Assembly: GCF_004917075.1 (NCBI RefSeq)
Contig: NZ_SSYB01000004.1
Coordinates: 417,006-481,005 of the forward strand
Length of the DNA: 64,000 bases
Direction: 5' to 3'
From: Geomonas edaphica
GTDB taxonomy: Bacteria; Desulfobacterota; Desulfuromonadia; Geobacterales; Geobacteraceae
Positions 40,643 through 48,141 of the stretch are shown here, piece by piece. The first letter of the stretch is position 1. Each line of letters opens with the position of its first letter. Below the pieces are notes generated by a model. The model was not told the origin of the DNA, did no database searches, and saw only the letters and a program-made list of their open reading frames with translations. The position numbers and the translations under genes are program-made.

Positions 40643-42242
40643 CCAGCCTTGGCTTCCCTTCGCGATCCTGGCGCTGCCGGCCCTCGCTTTCTCCCTGCTA
40701 CTCCCTTACTTCCCGATCGATGAGACACGTTACCTTTCGGTCGGGTGGGAGATGTGGAACCAAGGCTCCTTCATCGTCCCGCTGCAAAACGGACTCCCGT
40801 ACTCCCACAAACCCCCGCTGCTGTTCTGGCTTTTCAACCTCGACTGGCTCATTTTCGGCGTGAACGAAGCGACCCTCCGCTTCATCCCCCTGATCTTCAG
40901 CCTGATGAATGTGGTCCTCGTGCACCGGATGGCGAAGAGGCTCTGGCAGGACGAGCAGGTCGCCCGCTACGCGGCGCTCGTCCTGGCCTCGATGCTCTCC
41001 TACCTCCTGTGGTCCACGGTGATCATGTTCGACGTCGTGCTCACCCTGTGGGTGCTCCTCGCCGTGGACGCAATGATCTCGGCGGTGAAGGAGCCACGCT
41101 TTCTCTGGTTTTCCCAGTTCGGGGTCGCCATTGGCATTGGCATCCTCACCAAGGGGCCCGTGGTCCTGGTCTACGTCCTGCCGGTGGCCCTTTTCGCCCC
41201 CTTCTGGGCGCCCGGTGACCGCCCCGCCTTACGGTGGTACGCCTACATCGGGCTCTCCCTGGTGATCGGCATAGGCGTTCTTTCCTTGTGGCTCGTCCCG
41301 GCGGCGTTAAACGGCGGCGACACCTACCGGCGGGCCATTCTCTGGGGGCAGACGGTGAACCGGATGGCCCATTCCTTCGCCCACAGGCGCCCGTTTTGGT
41401 GGTATCTCCCCTGGATCCCGACCCTGCTCCTGCCGTGGGTCCTGTTCCCTCCCGCGTGGCGCGCCTGGAAAGGGCTCACCGGAGACCCCGGGTCCCGCAT
41501 GGTTATGATCTGGTGCGGCGTGAGCCTCATGGTCTTCTCGCTGCTCTCCGGGAAGCAGGTCCACTACCTGATCCCGATACTTCCTGCCTTCAGCCTCCTG
41601 ATGGCGAAGAGCATCGCCCAGGAACAAGGCGACGTCGCTCGCTGGAGACTTCCCATGGCGGTCCTTTACCTACTCCTTGGCGCCGGCCTCCTCACCGCAT
41701 CGTTCATAAATCACGGACGCATGCTAAGGTTCTTCGACCTCAACGAGGTCAGGTGGGCCGCCGGCGGGCTCGCCCTGGTCGGCGTTCTCCTCTTGTGCCT
41801 GCGTCCCCGCAACATGCCTGCCCTGGTCACCCGGGTGGCGGCCGCCTCCCTGGCCTGCTGCGCGCTTGTGCTCCTCGGCGGACAGACCATGTTCCAACGC
41901 TACGACATGCACCCCATCGCGCAGGCTATAAAGCAAAAGCAAGCCGAGGGGTACGAGGTGCTGCACGCCGGGAAGTACCACGGTCAGTTTCACTTCATGG
42001 GGAGGCTCACCCACCCCCTGGTGGAGCTAAGGAGCCCCGAAGAGGTGGGCGCATACGTGGCGACGCACGAGAAGGTGGCCCTGGTCACCTACGAGCCGGA
42101 CCGGCGTCGCATCGACCCACGGGAGTACTTCTTCATGCAACCTTTCAGGAACAGGCAGGCGGTGCTTTGGAATCGCGATGGCATCGCCCGATACGTGAGG
42201 GAAGCCGCCCCAGGACAAACGCCGGCGGCAGGTGACGAATAA
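40617..42242 (+). CDS. ArnT-like (GT83) membrane glycosyltransferase
   Basis: This 541-aa integral membrane protein has about 12 helices and the periplasmic N-terminal loop with FPIDETRYLSVGWEMWNQGS and PYSHKPPLLFW, the acidic/His signature of the ArnT/PMT superfamily. It transfers a sugar from undecaprenyl phosphate to an envelope acceptor such as lipid A. It overlaps the LAB_N gene by 26 bp and ends the three-gene operon at a terminator. Confidence 0.88.
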   Translation: MPQHQKWSSQPWLPFAILALPALAFSLLLPYFPIDETRYLSVGWEMWNQGSFIVPLQNGLPYSHKPPLLFWLFNLDWLIFGVNEATLRFIPLIFSLMNVVLVHRMAKRLWQDEQVARYAALVLASMLSYLLWSTVIMFDVVLTLWVLLAVDAMISAVKEPRFLWFSQFGVAIGIGILTKGPVVLVYVLPVALFAPFWAPGDRPALRWYAYIGLSLVIGIGVLSLWLVPAALNGGDTYRRAILWGQTVNRMAHSFAHRRPFWWYLPWIPTLLLPWVLFPPAWRAWKGLTGDPGSRMVMIWCGVSLMVFSLLSGKQVHYLIPILPAFSLLMAKSIAQEQGDVARWRLPMAVLYLLLGAGLLTASFINHGRMLRFFDLNEVRWAAGGLALVGVLLLCLRPRNMPALVTRVAAASLACCALVLLGGQTMFQRYDMHPIAQAIKQKQAEGYEVLHAGKYHGQFHFMGRLTHPLVELRSPEEVGAYVATHEKVALVTYEPDRRRIDPREYFFMQPFRNRQAVLWNRDGIARYVREAAPGQTPAAGDE

Positions 42243-42243
42243 G

Positions 42244-42273
42244 AAATGGCCCTCCGGCGGCGGAGGGCCATTT
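42244..42273 (+). terminator. Bidirectional terminator
   Basis: AAATGGCCCTCCG and CGGAGGGCCATTT form a 13-base stem with a four-base loop followed by TTTT-type sequence. It lies between the converging ArnT-like gene and the rhodanese-like selenoprotein gene and could serve both. Confidence 0.85.
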
Positions 42274-42290
42274 TGCATTTCAAACGATTT

Positions 42291-42602
42291 CTACCGGAAC
42301 CCCGCCTCCTTCCAGGCGTTCACGCCACCCTTGAGCGCCGACACCTTGGAGAACCCCATCTCCTGGAACTCCGCTGCCCGACCGGCAGACGTGTGTTCCT
42401 GCGGTCAGTTGCAGTAGAAGATGATCTCTTTCTCCTTCGGGACCTCCGGGAGCCTCGCGTTGAGCTCTCCCATGGTCAGCGCCTTCTCCAGGCGAATCCC
42501 GCCGCACATCTCCTCGCTGTCGTAGGCGCAGACGAAGAGGGCCTCCCCGTCCTGCACCTTCCTGCGCGCCTCCTGAATCTGGATCCTTTTCACCTCGGCC
42601 AT
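42291..42602 (-). CDS. Rhodanese-like protein with in-frame TGA (probable selenoprotein)
   Basis: Read normally the frame stops at a TGA at 42405-42407 after FYCN. Reading the TGA as selenocysteine gives one 103-aa rhodanese-like protein. Residues 1-65 end EKEIIFYCN, then Sec66, then PQEHTSAGRAAEFQEMGF and a typical rhodanese end KGGVNAWKEAGFR. The resulting FYC-N-U-P-x-E-x-TSA segment aligns with the FYC-x-C-P-x-E-x-[TA]SA active loop of a known rhodanese subfamily in which Cys/Sec exchange occurs. A SECIS-like hairpin follows the TGA. GGAGG precedes the ATG at 42602. selA, selB and selC must be elsewhere. Confidence 0.82.
42371..42407 (-). promoter_or_regulatory. SECIS-like hairpin after the in-frame TGA
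   Basis: From the TGA on the minus strand, 21 bases lead to a loop GGTCG closed by CTGCC/GGCAG, with a lower CCG/CGG pair directly beside the TGA. A GGU in the apical loop at this distance matches the layout of bacterial SECIS elements such as that in E. coli fdhF, which bind SelB. Confidence 0.7.
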
Positions 42603-42740
42603 GACTTCCTCCTTCCATCCCCTTAGGATGGCCCCTGAACCACTGCTACTGTTATCTACCACCTCCTGGCAGGCCGGTCTCAGGCGACACCCGAAGGTGC
42701 CGACACCGGCCGCCGGAGCGCTTCACCCGGGGAGGCCGCG

Positions 42741-43847
42741 CTACCCCATGTGGCGGTAGCAGAACTCCCCCAGATAGGCAAGCGCCGTATCCGGCGCCTT
42801 GTTGCAAAGGTAATGCAACGCCTTCCTCGCCAGTGACCGGTCGTATATCGGGCAGGGGAGCTCCGAGTCGATGGGGTAGAGGAAGTGGGGAAGATCCAGG
42901 ATCTCGGTCCCCCAGTGGGACTTGAAGTCCATCAGGCTTTTGTTCTGCTCCTTGGTCTGTCCGAAATCGAACCGCTGGTACCCGGCGCGGCAGGCGTCCT
43001 TGATGATGTTCCAGAGCAGGAAATGCAGGGGGCTGCAGTTGATGTGGTCCGTGTTCATAGCGGAGTATTCGATGGAGACACGTCCTTTGTAGTTGAAAAG
43101 CAGCACCCCGGCGATAGTCTCGGGCCCCTTGCGGCAGAGCAGGAGCTCCGCGAGCCCCTGTCCGGAGAAGGTCTGCCACAGCGATTTCACCAAGGCGTAC
43201 GGCTGTGGGGGAAGCCCCTTTTTCCTCCTCATGCCCCGGTGCAGAAGATAGAAGTCCATCAGGTCCGTCTCGCGCCTTCCCCGTATTATATTCAGCCCCG
43301 ATCGCTCCGCGCGAAGGATACGCTGCCGCACGCAGCTTCTGTGGAAGCGCATCCGGACCTCCTCGGGATCGCGGGAGAGCTTGATGAAGTGGTGTTTCAG
43401 ACCGCAGTCGGTGCGGAACCTCTCCGGATCGAGCAGGTGTGGCGCCTGCGCCGTCCTGATCTCGATGCGGTGGATCTCGAGGTGCTCGGCAAGTCGCAGC
43501 ACCGCGTCGCACAGGATCTCCATCTCGGACGGCTCCGACACCAGCGGATCGCAGAGGGTGGCAAACGGGATGCTTACCAGGCGCCGGCCGGTCAGCCAGC
43601 TCCGCACCGCATAGATCGGGAGTGCCGCCTTGATGACGCCGCCAGGGGCGGTAAGCGCCAGGTAATAGCCGCACATGTGCGAAAAGTTGTTGTCCAGCAC
43701 CCGTTTCCAGCCGGAGAGGTGCGTGATCCAGCCGTAGGGATGGGCGTGAACGAACCGGTCCCAGCGATGGTTGCGCAGCGGATCGATGAGACTCACCCCG
43801 CTGCCGAGGTCTGCCTCGAGCGCTTCGCGGGAAACATCAATAGCCAC
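42741..43847 (-). CDS. FemAB-like GNAT-fold protein
   Basis: This 368-aa protein has tandem GNAT-like folds of the FemAB/PEP-CTERM type. It contains HPYGWITHLSGWKRVLDNNF, a central charged coiled part with RMRFHRSCVRQRILRAERSG and a C-terminal half with IEYSAMNTDHINCSPLHFLL then RFDFGQTKEQNKSLMDFKSH. Family members move acyl or aminoacyl groups onto envelope polymers, and some accompany exopolysaccharide loci. The start is GTG at 43847 after GGGAGG. The acceptor is unknown. Confidence 0.78.
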   Translation of the reverse strand: MAIDVSREALEADLGSGVSLIDPLRNHRWDRFVHAHPYGWITHLSGWKRVLDNNFSHMCGYYLALTAPGGVIKAALPIYAVRSWLTGRRLVSIPFATLCDPLVSEPSEMEILCDAVLRLAEHLEIHRIEIRTAQAPHLLDPERFRTDCGLKHHFIKLSRDPEEVRMRFHRSCVRQRILRAERSGLNIIRGRRETDLMDFYLLHRGMRRKKGLPPQPYALVKSLWQTFSGQGLAELLLCRKGPETIAGVLLFNYKGRVSIEYSAMNTDHINCSPLHFLLWNIIKDACRAGYQRFDFGQTKEQNKSLMDFKSHWGTEILDLPHFLYPIDSELPCPIYDRSLARKALHYLCNKAPDTALAYLGEFCYRHMG

Positions 43848-44010
43848 TGCCGACCTCCCGGACTCCCGCAAATTAATAACGTCTTACTCTATCCACCACC
43901 GGATCCAAGTCAAGGTGCGCCGCACTGTACAAAATGAACCCGTCGTATTGATGAAAGTGCGGGTGCTGCTAAGATACTTGTCGTTGCCAATTCCGGGCAA
44001 GGAGGGAGTC

Positions 44011-44382
44011 ATGGGCGAAAGACTGACCGAATGGGCCGAGCGGCCACTTAACTACCGCGAGGACCAAAGAGAAAACCTCGACCCGCAACTGCGGCGCCTG
44101 AACATGAGGCTCGGGGCGCATGTCCTGCTCGACTTCGTGCTTAACCCTCCCGCATACCTGCTTTTAGCCGGCGCCGTCGGGCTTCTCGCCAAGCGCAAGT
44201 TCGCCCTCGCCTCGCTTCTGGCCGGAGGCTTCGTGCTGCAACAGGCACTCTCCAGGGTCGGCGCCACCGGCACACAGGAAGATCTTGAGGAGCAGAAGAG
44301 GAGGGAGATCGCCTTCGAGCGGCGCACCATGAAGGCGCAGCGCGGGGATTACGGCCGGCTCGATGTGATCGCCTTCAAATAG
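44011..44382 (+). CDS. Small membrane protein of unknown function
   Basis: This 123-aa protein starts at the ATG after AAGGAGGGAGTC. An N-terminal charged half (ERPLNYREDQRENLDPQLRR) is followed by one or two hydrophobic segments (about residues 36-75, LLDFVLNPPAYLLLAGAVGL) and a charged C-terminus. I recognise no domain. It stands alone upstream of the bacteriohemerythrin gene on the same strand; about 70 bp separate them. Confidence 0.6.
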   Translation: MGERLTEWAERPLNYREDQRENLDPQLRRLNMRLGAHVLLDFVLNPPAYLLLAGAVGLLAKRKFALASLLAGGFVLQQALSRVGATGTQEDLEEQKRREIAFERRTMKAQRGDYGRLDVIAFK

Positions 44383-44455
44383 GGGTAAATTTCAGTTCCG
44401 GCGCAGCGCGCCGATAAGGATGGAAAGCAGCCCCACTAATGAGCTGGAGCGACTA

Positions 44456-44863
44456 ATGACGCTGGTTGAATGGGACAAAACTCTGATCCTGGGAGTGCAG
44501 CGGATCGACGCCGATCACGAAAAACTGGTGGAGATCCTGAACCGCTGCTACAACGCGCTCATGCAGCACGACCACACCCATGAACTTCATGACATAGTGG
44601 TGGAACTTCTGGACTACACCCAGTACCACTTCGGTACCGAGGAAGCCCTGATGCACGAGGCGCGCTATCCGGCAGCGAAGGCTCACACCGCCGCCCACCG
44701 CACCTTCATCAAGTCCATCCATAACTTCAGGGACCGTTTTGAGGCGGGCGAATCTTTCGTTGCCATCGACGTTCTCGTCTTTCTCAAGGACTGGTTGGTG
44801 GCGCACATCCAGAACACGGACCGCTCCCTTGCCCAGTACGTGACCGAAGTGGCCCGGCTGTAA
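44456..44863 (+). CDS. Bacteriohemerythrin
   Basis: This 135-aa single-domain hemerythrin has the complete di-iron ligand set His21, His58, Glu62, His77, His81, His117 and Asp122. The N-terminus is VEWDKTLILGVQRIDADHEK. Such proteins bind oxygen reversibly and may deliver or sense it in microaerobic conditions. The ATG at 44456 has GGAG six bases upstream; an ATG 36 bases earlier has its AGG directly against the codon. Its TAA stop overlaps the U tract of the terminator serving the convergent PEBP gene. Confidence 0.9.
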   Translation: MTLVEWDKTLILGVQRIDADHEKLVEILNRCYNALMQHDHTHELHDIVVELLDYTQYHFGTEEALMHEARYPAAKAHTAAHRTFIKSIHNFRDRFEAGESFVAIDVLVFLKDWLVAHIQNTDRSLAQYVTEVARL

Positions 44864-44893
44864 AAAAAAGCGTCCGGCAAGGATACCGGACGC
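44862..44893 (-). terminator. Terminator of the PEBP gene
   Basis: GCGTCCGG-N8-CCGGACGC followed on the minus strand by eight T, 22 bp after the PEBP stop. The T run coincides with the stop codon of the convergent bacteriohemerythrin gene. Confidence 0.88.
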
Positions 44894-44915
44894 CGCGTTT
44901 CCCACTCCCTGTTTG

Positions 44916-45365
44916 CTACCCACCACCGTAGAGTCCCGTCAGCACCGCCTCCTCGATGACATGGTCCTGCATCGCCACGTCCAGTTGCCCCTTGCTCGCC
45001 GTTCCCGCCAGCTCGAGCGTCGTGTCGAGCGCGTACAACCGGAAGATATAGCGATGGGTGCTGGAGGGGGGGCAGGGCCCGCCGTACCGGTTGTGTCCCC
45101 AGCTGTTCTTGCCGATCACCACCTCGCGCGGCTCCGCCTGTTCCACGAGGTCGGTGGTCCTGGGCCCCATGTTCCAAAGGATCCAGTGCACCCAGAGCCC
45201 ATTCGGGGCGTCCGGGTCTTCCATGACCAGGGCCAACGACTTGGTGCCGTCCGGCACGTGCTCTATCCGGAGTTCCGGATTGATGTTGTCACCATCGCAG
45301 GTGTACCTGGCCGGAATGCGCCCGTTGTCCTTGAAGGCCGGGCTGGTCAACCGCATCTCTCCCAT
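44916..45365 (-). CDS. YbhB/YbcL-family (PEBP) protein
   Basis: This 149-aa phosphatidylethanolamine-binding-protein homologue has LTSPAFKDNGRIPARYTCDG, the anion-binding VMEDPDAPNGLWVHWILWN and a GGPCPPSSTHRYIFRLYALD loop. Bacterial members are of uncertain function; no signal peptide is visible. It is a single-gene unit ending at a strong terminator. Confidence 0.92.
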   Translation of the reverse strand: MGEMRLTSPAFKDNGRIPARYTCDGDNINPELRIEHVPDGTKSLALVMEDPDAPNGLWVHWILWNMGPRTTDLVEQAEPREVVIGKNSWGHNRYGGPCPPSSTHRYIFRLYALDTTLELAGTASKGQLDVAMQDHVIEEAVLTGLYGGG

Positions 45366-45404
45366 GAGTCTCCCCCTTGTGACCGGCCTCGGCCGGCCCG
45401 CCTG

Positions 45405-46592
45405 TTACTCCCCGCCTACCTGCGGCACGCCGCAGACCTTCACCTCCACCACCAGATCCTCCACTAGAGCAAACTGCTCGCTCACCGCGCCCACCGGCCG
45501 GAAAAGCTCGACGGACCAGAGCCCGTCATTTGCCCCCTTCCCCACCGGGCTCGCGTTCTCGTGGGTCACCATGCCGCAGAACTCGGAGCGCCGCACCGAA
45601 CGGCGGTTCTCCACCCGTCCGAGGAGCACCGGCGGAAGTCCCCTCTGGTCCACCTCCACGCGCTCCCCGCGCCTCACGTACCCCCCCCGCTCCGGAAGCC
45701 GCACCAGGGCGGACCAGGGGACCGCCCCCGCCTCCCCCAGCAGCGACGCGCTCACCCCGCGAAAACGGCAGTTCTCAAGCCCCTGAAAAAGCTCCGGTGG
45801 CACCTGCACGCGCACGGCGAAACTGTCACGCGCGTGCCGCAGCTGTCCCCACGCGTTGCGGTTCATCAGGGCACGCACTGAGAAGGCGCGGGTGAAGGCC
45901 TGCTCCCTAGCCTGATAGCAGGCGATCCACTCCAGGGCATCGCGCGTCCAGACCGTGCAGCTCGCAATGGACGCCCCGAGCGTCTCCGCCCAGGAACCAA
46001 GCGGCGACGGGGCGTCGTGGCCGTAGATGCGCATGAGCCCCTCCTCGGCCACCGCGATCCTGTCCAGCGCCGCCTCGTAGTCCCGGCAGAGCCTTTTCAG
46101 CACGAGGTCGCGCTGTTCGTTCATGGCCAGGGGGCCGCCCGGACCGGCAAGCTCCTTCCTGCGCCGGATCGACTCGCCGCGCAGCCCGATCATGCCGGTC
46201 ACCTCGGCTCGCTCAAGTTCCGGCTCCACTTCCCTCTCCGCTTCCTCCTCCGCCGGCGGCGCCGCTTCCGCCTCCCCGCCCCGCGCGTGTTCCTGCGTCT
46301 CCTCCCGGGGAGGGACCGGCTCCTCCTGGGCGGCGACTTCCCGCTCTTGCGGCTCCATCGCCTCGCCCCGTTGCCGGTCGAGCTCGAGCTCCTTTTCCAG
46401 GATGGACAGGTCGTGGCTCAGTTCCTGCCAGGCCCGGTCCAGCGCGGAGTACTCCCTGAAGTCCGCGACGCAGCGCTCCAGGAGCCGTTCCGCCTCGGCC
46501 AGGAGTGTCTCGGCATGCCGGGCCTCGAACCTTGCCGCCAGCATCCCTGGATCGGGGCGGTACGCGGCGACGTTACAGGCAAGCTTCATCAT
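45405..46592 (-). CDS. Large protein of unknown function
   Basis: This 395-aa protein starts at one of two adjacent ATG codons after GAGGAGG. Residues 1-60 are helical. Residues 80-135 form an acidic low-complexity stretch (AAPPAEEEAEREVEPELERA). A globular region follows, with WTRDALEWIACYQAREQAFT, WGQLRHARDSFAVRVQVPPE and a conserved-looking C-terminus with VENRRSVRRSEFCGMVTHEN and DDGLWSVELFRPVG-like NDGLWSVELFRPVG. I recognise no family. Charged linker and lack of membrane segments suggest a cytoplasmic or secreted modular protein. Confidence 0.55.
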   Translation of the reverse strand: MMKLACNVAAYRPDPGMLAARFEARHAETLLAEAERLLERCVADFREYSALDRAWQELSHDLSILEKELELDRQRGEAMEPQEREVAAQEEPVPPREETQEHARGGEAEAAPPAEEEAEREVEPELERAEVTGMIGLRGESIRRRKELAGPGGPLAMNEQRDLVLKRLCRDYEAALDRIAVAEEGLMRIYGHDAPSPLGSWAETLGASIASCTVWTRDALEWIACYQAREQAFTRAFSVRALMNRNAWGQLRHARDSFAVRVQVPPELFQGLENCRFRGVSASLLGEAGAVPWSALVRLPERGGYVRRGERVEVDQRGLPPVLLGRVENRRSVRRSEFCGMVTHENASPVGKGANDGLWSVELFRPVGAVSEQFALVEDLVVEVKVCGVPQVGGE

Positions 46593-46653
46593 CGGCCACC
46601 TCCTCTCTCAAGAAACGTACCGGAAGGGGCGGCTCGCGCCGCCCCGAGGCATG

Positions 46654-47079
46654 TCAGAGGAAGGTGGTCCTGGTACCTTCGGAGAGGCGGGAGATCAGGT
46701 CCTGGCAGATCTTTTCGCAGCTTTGGCAGGACGAGCGGCAGATGCGGCAGTGCTGGTGCATTTCCGAGTGCACCTCGCATTCCTGCATGCAGAGGCGGCA
46801 GGCGACGGCGCAGCTCTCAAGCTGCGTCCTCAAAAGCTGGGGGACGGCTTCGGTCTGGCGGGACAGGACACGCGCGGTGGCCTGGCAGATGTCGGCGCAG
46901 TCGAGGTTCAGGCGGATGCACTTGGTGAGGTTTTGCACCGTCGCCTCGCCCAGGCACGCATCGGCGCAGCAGGTGCAGACGTCGGCACACTCGACGAGGG
47001 AGCTCACGCACTCGGTGACGGCGGTGACGTCCATGGTGAGTTTTCTCGGGTGGGCGGCGAACATTTCGGATGTCTTCAT
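46654..47079 (-). CDS. Cys-rich four-helix-bundle copper-type protein (DUF326)
   Basis: This 141-aa protein has about 17 Cys arranged as C-x3-C and C-x2-C pairs on helices: LVECADVCTCCADACLGEA, CIRLNLDCADICQATARV, CAVACRLCMQECEVHSEM and CRICRSSCQSCEKICQDLIS. This is the DUF326/Csp-like four-helix bundle family, whose Csp members store Cu(I) inside the bundle. No signal peptide is seen. Metal identity here is inferred. It lies 102 bp downstream of the MerR gene on the same strand, perhaps under its control. Confidence 0.85.
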   Translation of the reverse strand: MKTSEMFAAHPRKLTMDVTAVTECVSSLVECADVCTCCADACLGEATVQNLTKCIRLNLDCADICQATARVLSRQTEAVPQLLRTQLESCAVACRLCMQECEVHSEMHQHCRICRSSCQSCEKICQDLISRLSEGTRTTFL

Positions 47080-47181
47080 CGGCTTCTCCTTTGTGGTTGG
47101 AATGTCGGCACAACAGTTAGCACATTCTAATCACATTGCCGAAGAATTCAACGCGGGCGTGGACAAACTGTTCCCCTTTTT

Positions 47182-47736
47182 TCAGTCGGGGTCTCCCCCC
47201 TCCGCACCGGCCCAGGCCGACTGCGAGAGCCTCCGTATGGTCAGCGCCTCTTGTTCGGCGATGCCGAGCGAGAGGAGGAAGGCGTGGTGCGCCTGGGGCG
47301 CGCGGCGCTCGAATTCGGCGTGCCAGGTCTCCATGGCCCTGTCGTCCATGCCGGCCGCGCGCAGCATGGCGACCCAGGTCGCCTTGTCCATGCTCTCCGG
47401 GAGCGCCTCCCCCGACTGGACCCGGAGCATGCGGGCAAGCAGGCTCTGCTGGGCCTTGAGCGCCGTGATCTCCTCTCCGACCGCCGCGAGCCGACGTTTC
47501 AAGACCGACTGTTCCCCCTTTTCCGGGGCGGCGAGGATGGCGCGGATCTCCTCGACGGAAAGCCCGGCCTTGCGGAACGAGGCGATGGCGGCGAGTCGGT
47601 CCAGGTCGCGCTCCGAGTAGAGGCGGTAACCCGCCTCGCTCCTTGCGCTCGGGCAAAGAAGCCCCTCCTGGTCGTAGTACAAAAGCGTGCTCCGGGAAAG
47701 CCCGAACCTCTTGGCCAGCTGGCTGATGCGGTACAT
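47182..47736 (-). CDS. MerR-family regulator
   Basis: This 184-aa regulator has the MerR winged helix at residues 1-70 (MYRISQLAKRFGLSRSTLLY, then GYRLYSERDLDRL), a dimerisation coiled coil (about 75-115) and a C-terminal effector domain (about 120-175) with WVAMLRAAGMDDRAMETWHA. There is no Cys pattern of metal-sensing MerR proteins, so the ligand is probably organic. The effector domain is homologous to the 60-aa protein encoded 47 bp upstream. AAGGAG precedes the ATG at 47736. Confidence 0.88.
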   Translation of the reverse strand: MYRISQLAKRFGLSRSTLLYYDQEGLLCPSARSEAGYRLYSERDLDRLAAIASFRKAGLSVEEIRAILAAPEKGEQSVLKRRLAAVGEEITALKAQQSLLARMLRVQSGEALPESMDKATWVAMLRAAGMDDRAMETWHAEFERRAPQAHHAFLLSLGIAEQEALTIRRLSQSAWAGAEGGDPD

Positions 47737-47782
47737 GCCTGCTCCTTGAAAAAAGCGGCCCCGGGCGCCCGGGGCCGGCGGT

Positions 47783-47965
47783 TTAAGCGTGGTGTGCGCG
47801 AATCGCCGCAATCCGCTCCGGGGGAAGCCCCAGCCACTCGAGGAAGCTCTGGTGCCCCTCGGGGTTCTCACTCTCGAAGAGGCGATGCCACTTCTCCATG
47901 GCCGCGTCGTCCAGCCCGATGGCCCGGAACCGGGCGGTCCACTCGTCTACCGTTACCTTGCTCAT
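47783..47965 (-). CDS. Solo copy of the MerR effector domain (60 aa)
   Basis: A 60-aa protein: residues 9-56 (from EWTARFRAIGLDDAAMEKWH through FLEWLGLPPERI) align without gaps with residues 120-170 of the adjacent MerR regulator, identical at 22 of 48 positions. It has no DNA-binding part. GGAGCGACATT-type ribosome signal precedes the ATG. It is the first gene of a two-gene unit with the regulator, under a promoter with a 19-bp spacer. It could bind the same ligand or form mixed bundles with MerR; neither is known. Confidence 0.72.
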   Translation of the reverse strand: MSKVTVDEWTARFRAIGLDDAAMEKWHRLFESENPEGHQSFLEWLGLPPERIAAIRAHHA

Positions 47966-48014
47966 AATGTCGCTCCTTTTATGTTTTGGTCGGTCATGGC
48001 CATGACAGTGGAGG

Positions 48015-48045
48015 ATACTAAACCGTGAAGCGGTAGACGGGTCAA
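48015..48045 (-). promoter_or_regulatory. MerR-type promoter with 19-bp spacer
   Basis: TTGACC (48040-48045) and TAGTAT (48015-48020) are 19 bp apart. The spacer contains ACCG-N5-CGGT (48022-48034). An over-long spacer carrying a dyad is the hallmark of promoters controlled by MerR regulators. It lies 50 bp upstream of the solo-domain gene, consistent with autoregulation. Confidence 0.5.
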
Positions 48046-48141
48046 GACAAATTCGCTGGGACTTCGCTTGTATTGACGCCCCCCACTCCTATAATGAGAC
48101 CTGGCGTCACCGACGCACCGCCACTGATCAAGGAGGGGAAC

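Noticed and set aside
42405-42662. A rhodanese gene truncated by a nonsense mutation (pseudogene)
   Set aside because: The frame continues in phase with full rhodanese similarity, the TGA sits exactly at the active-site position and a SECIS-like hairpin follows; selenocysteine explains all three better.
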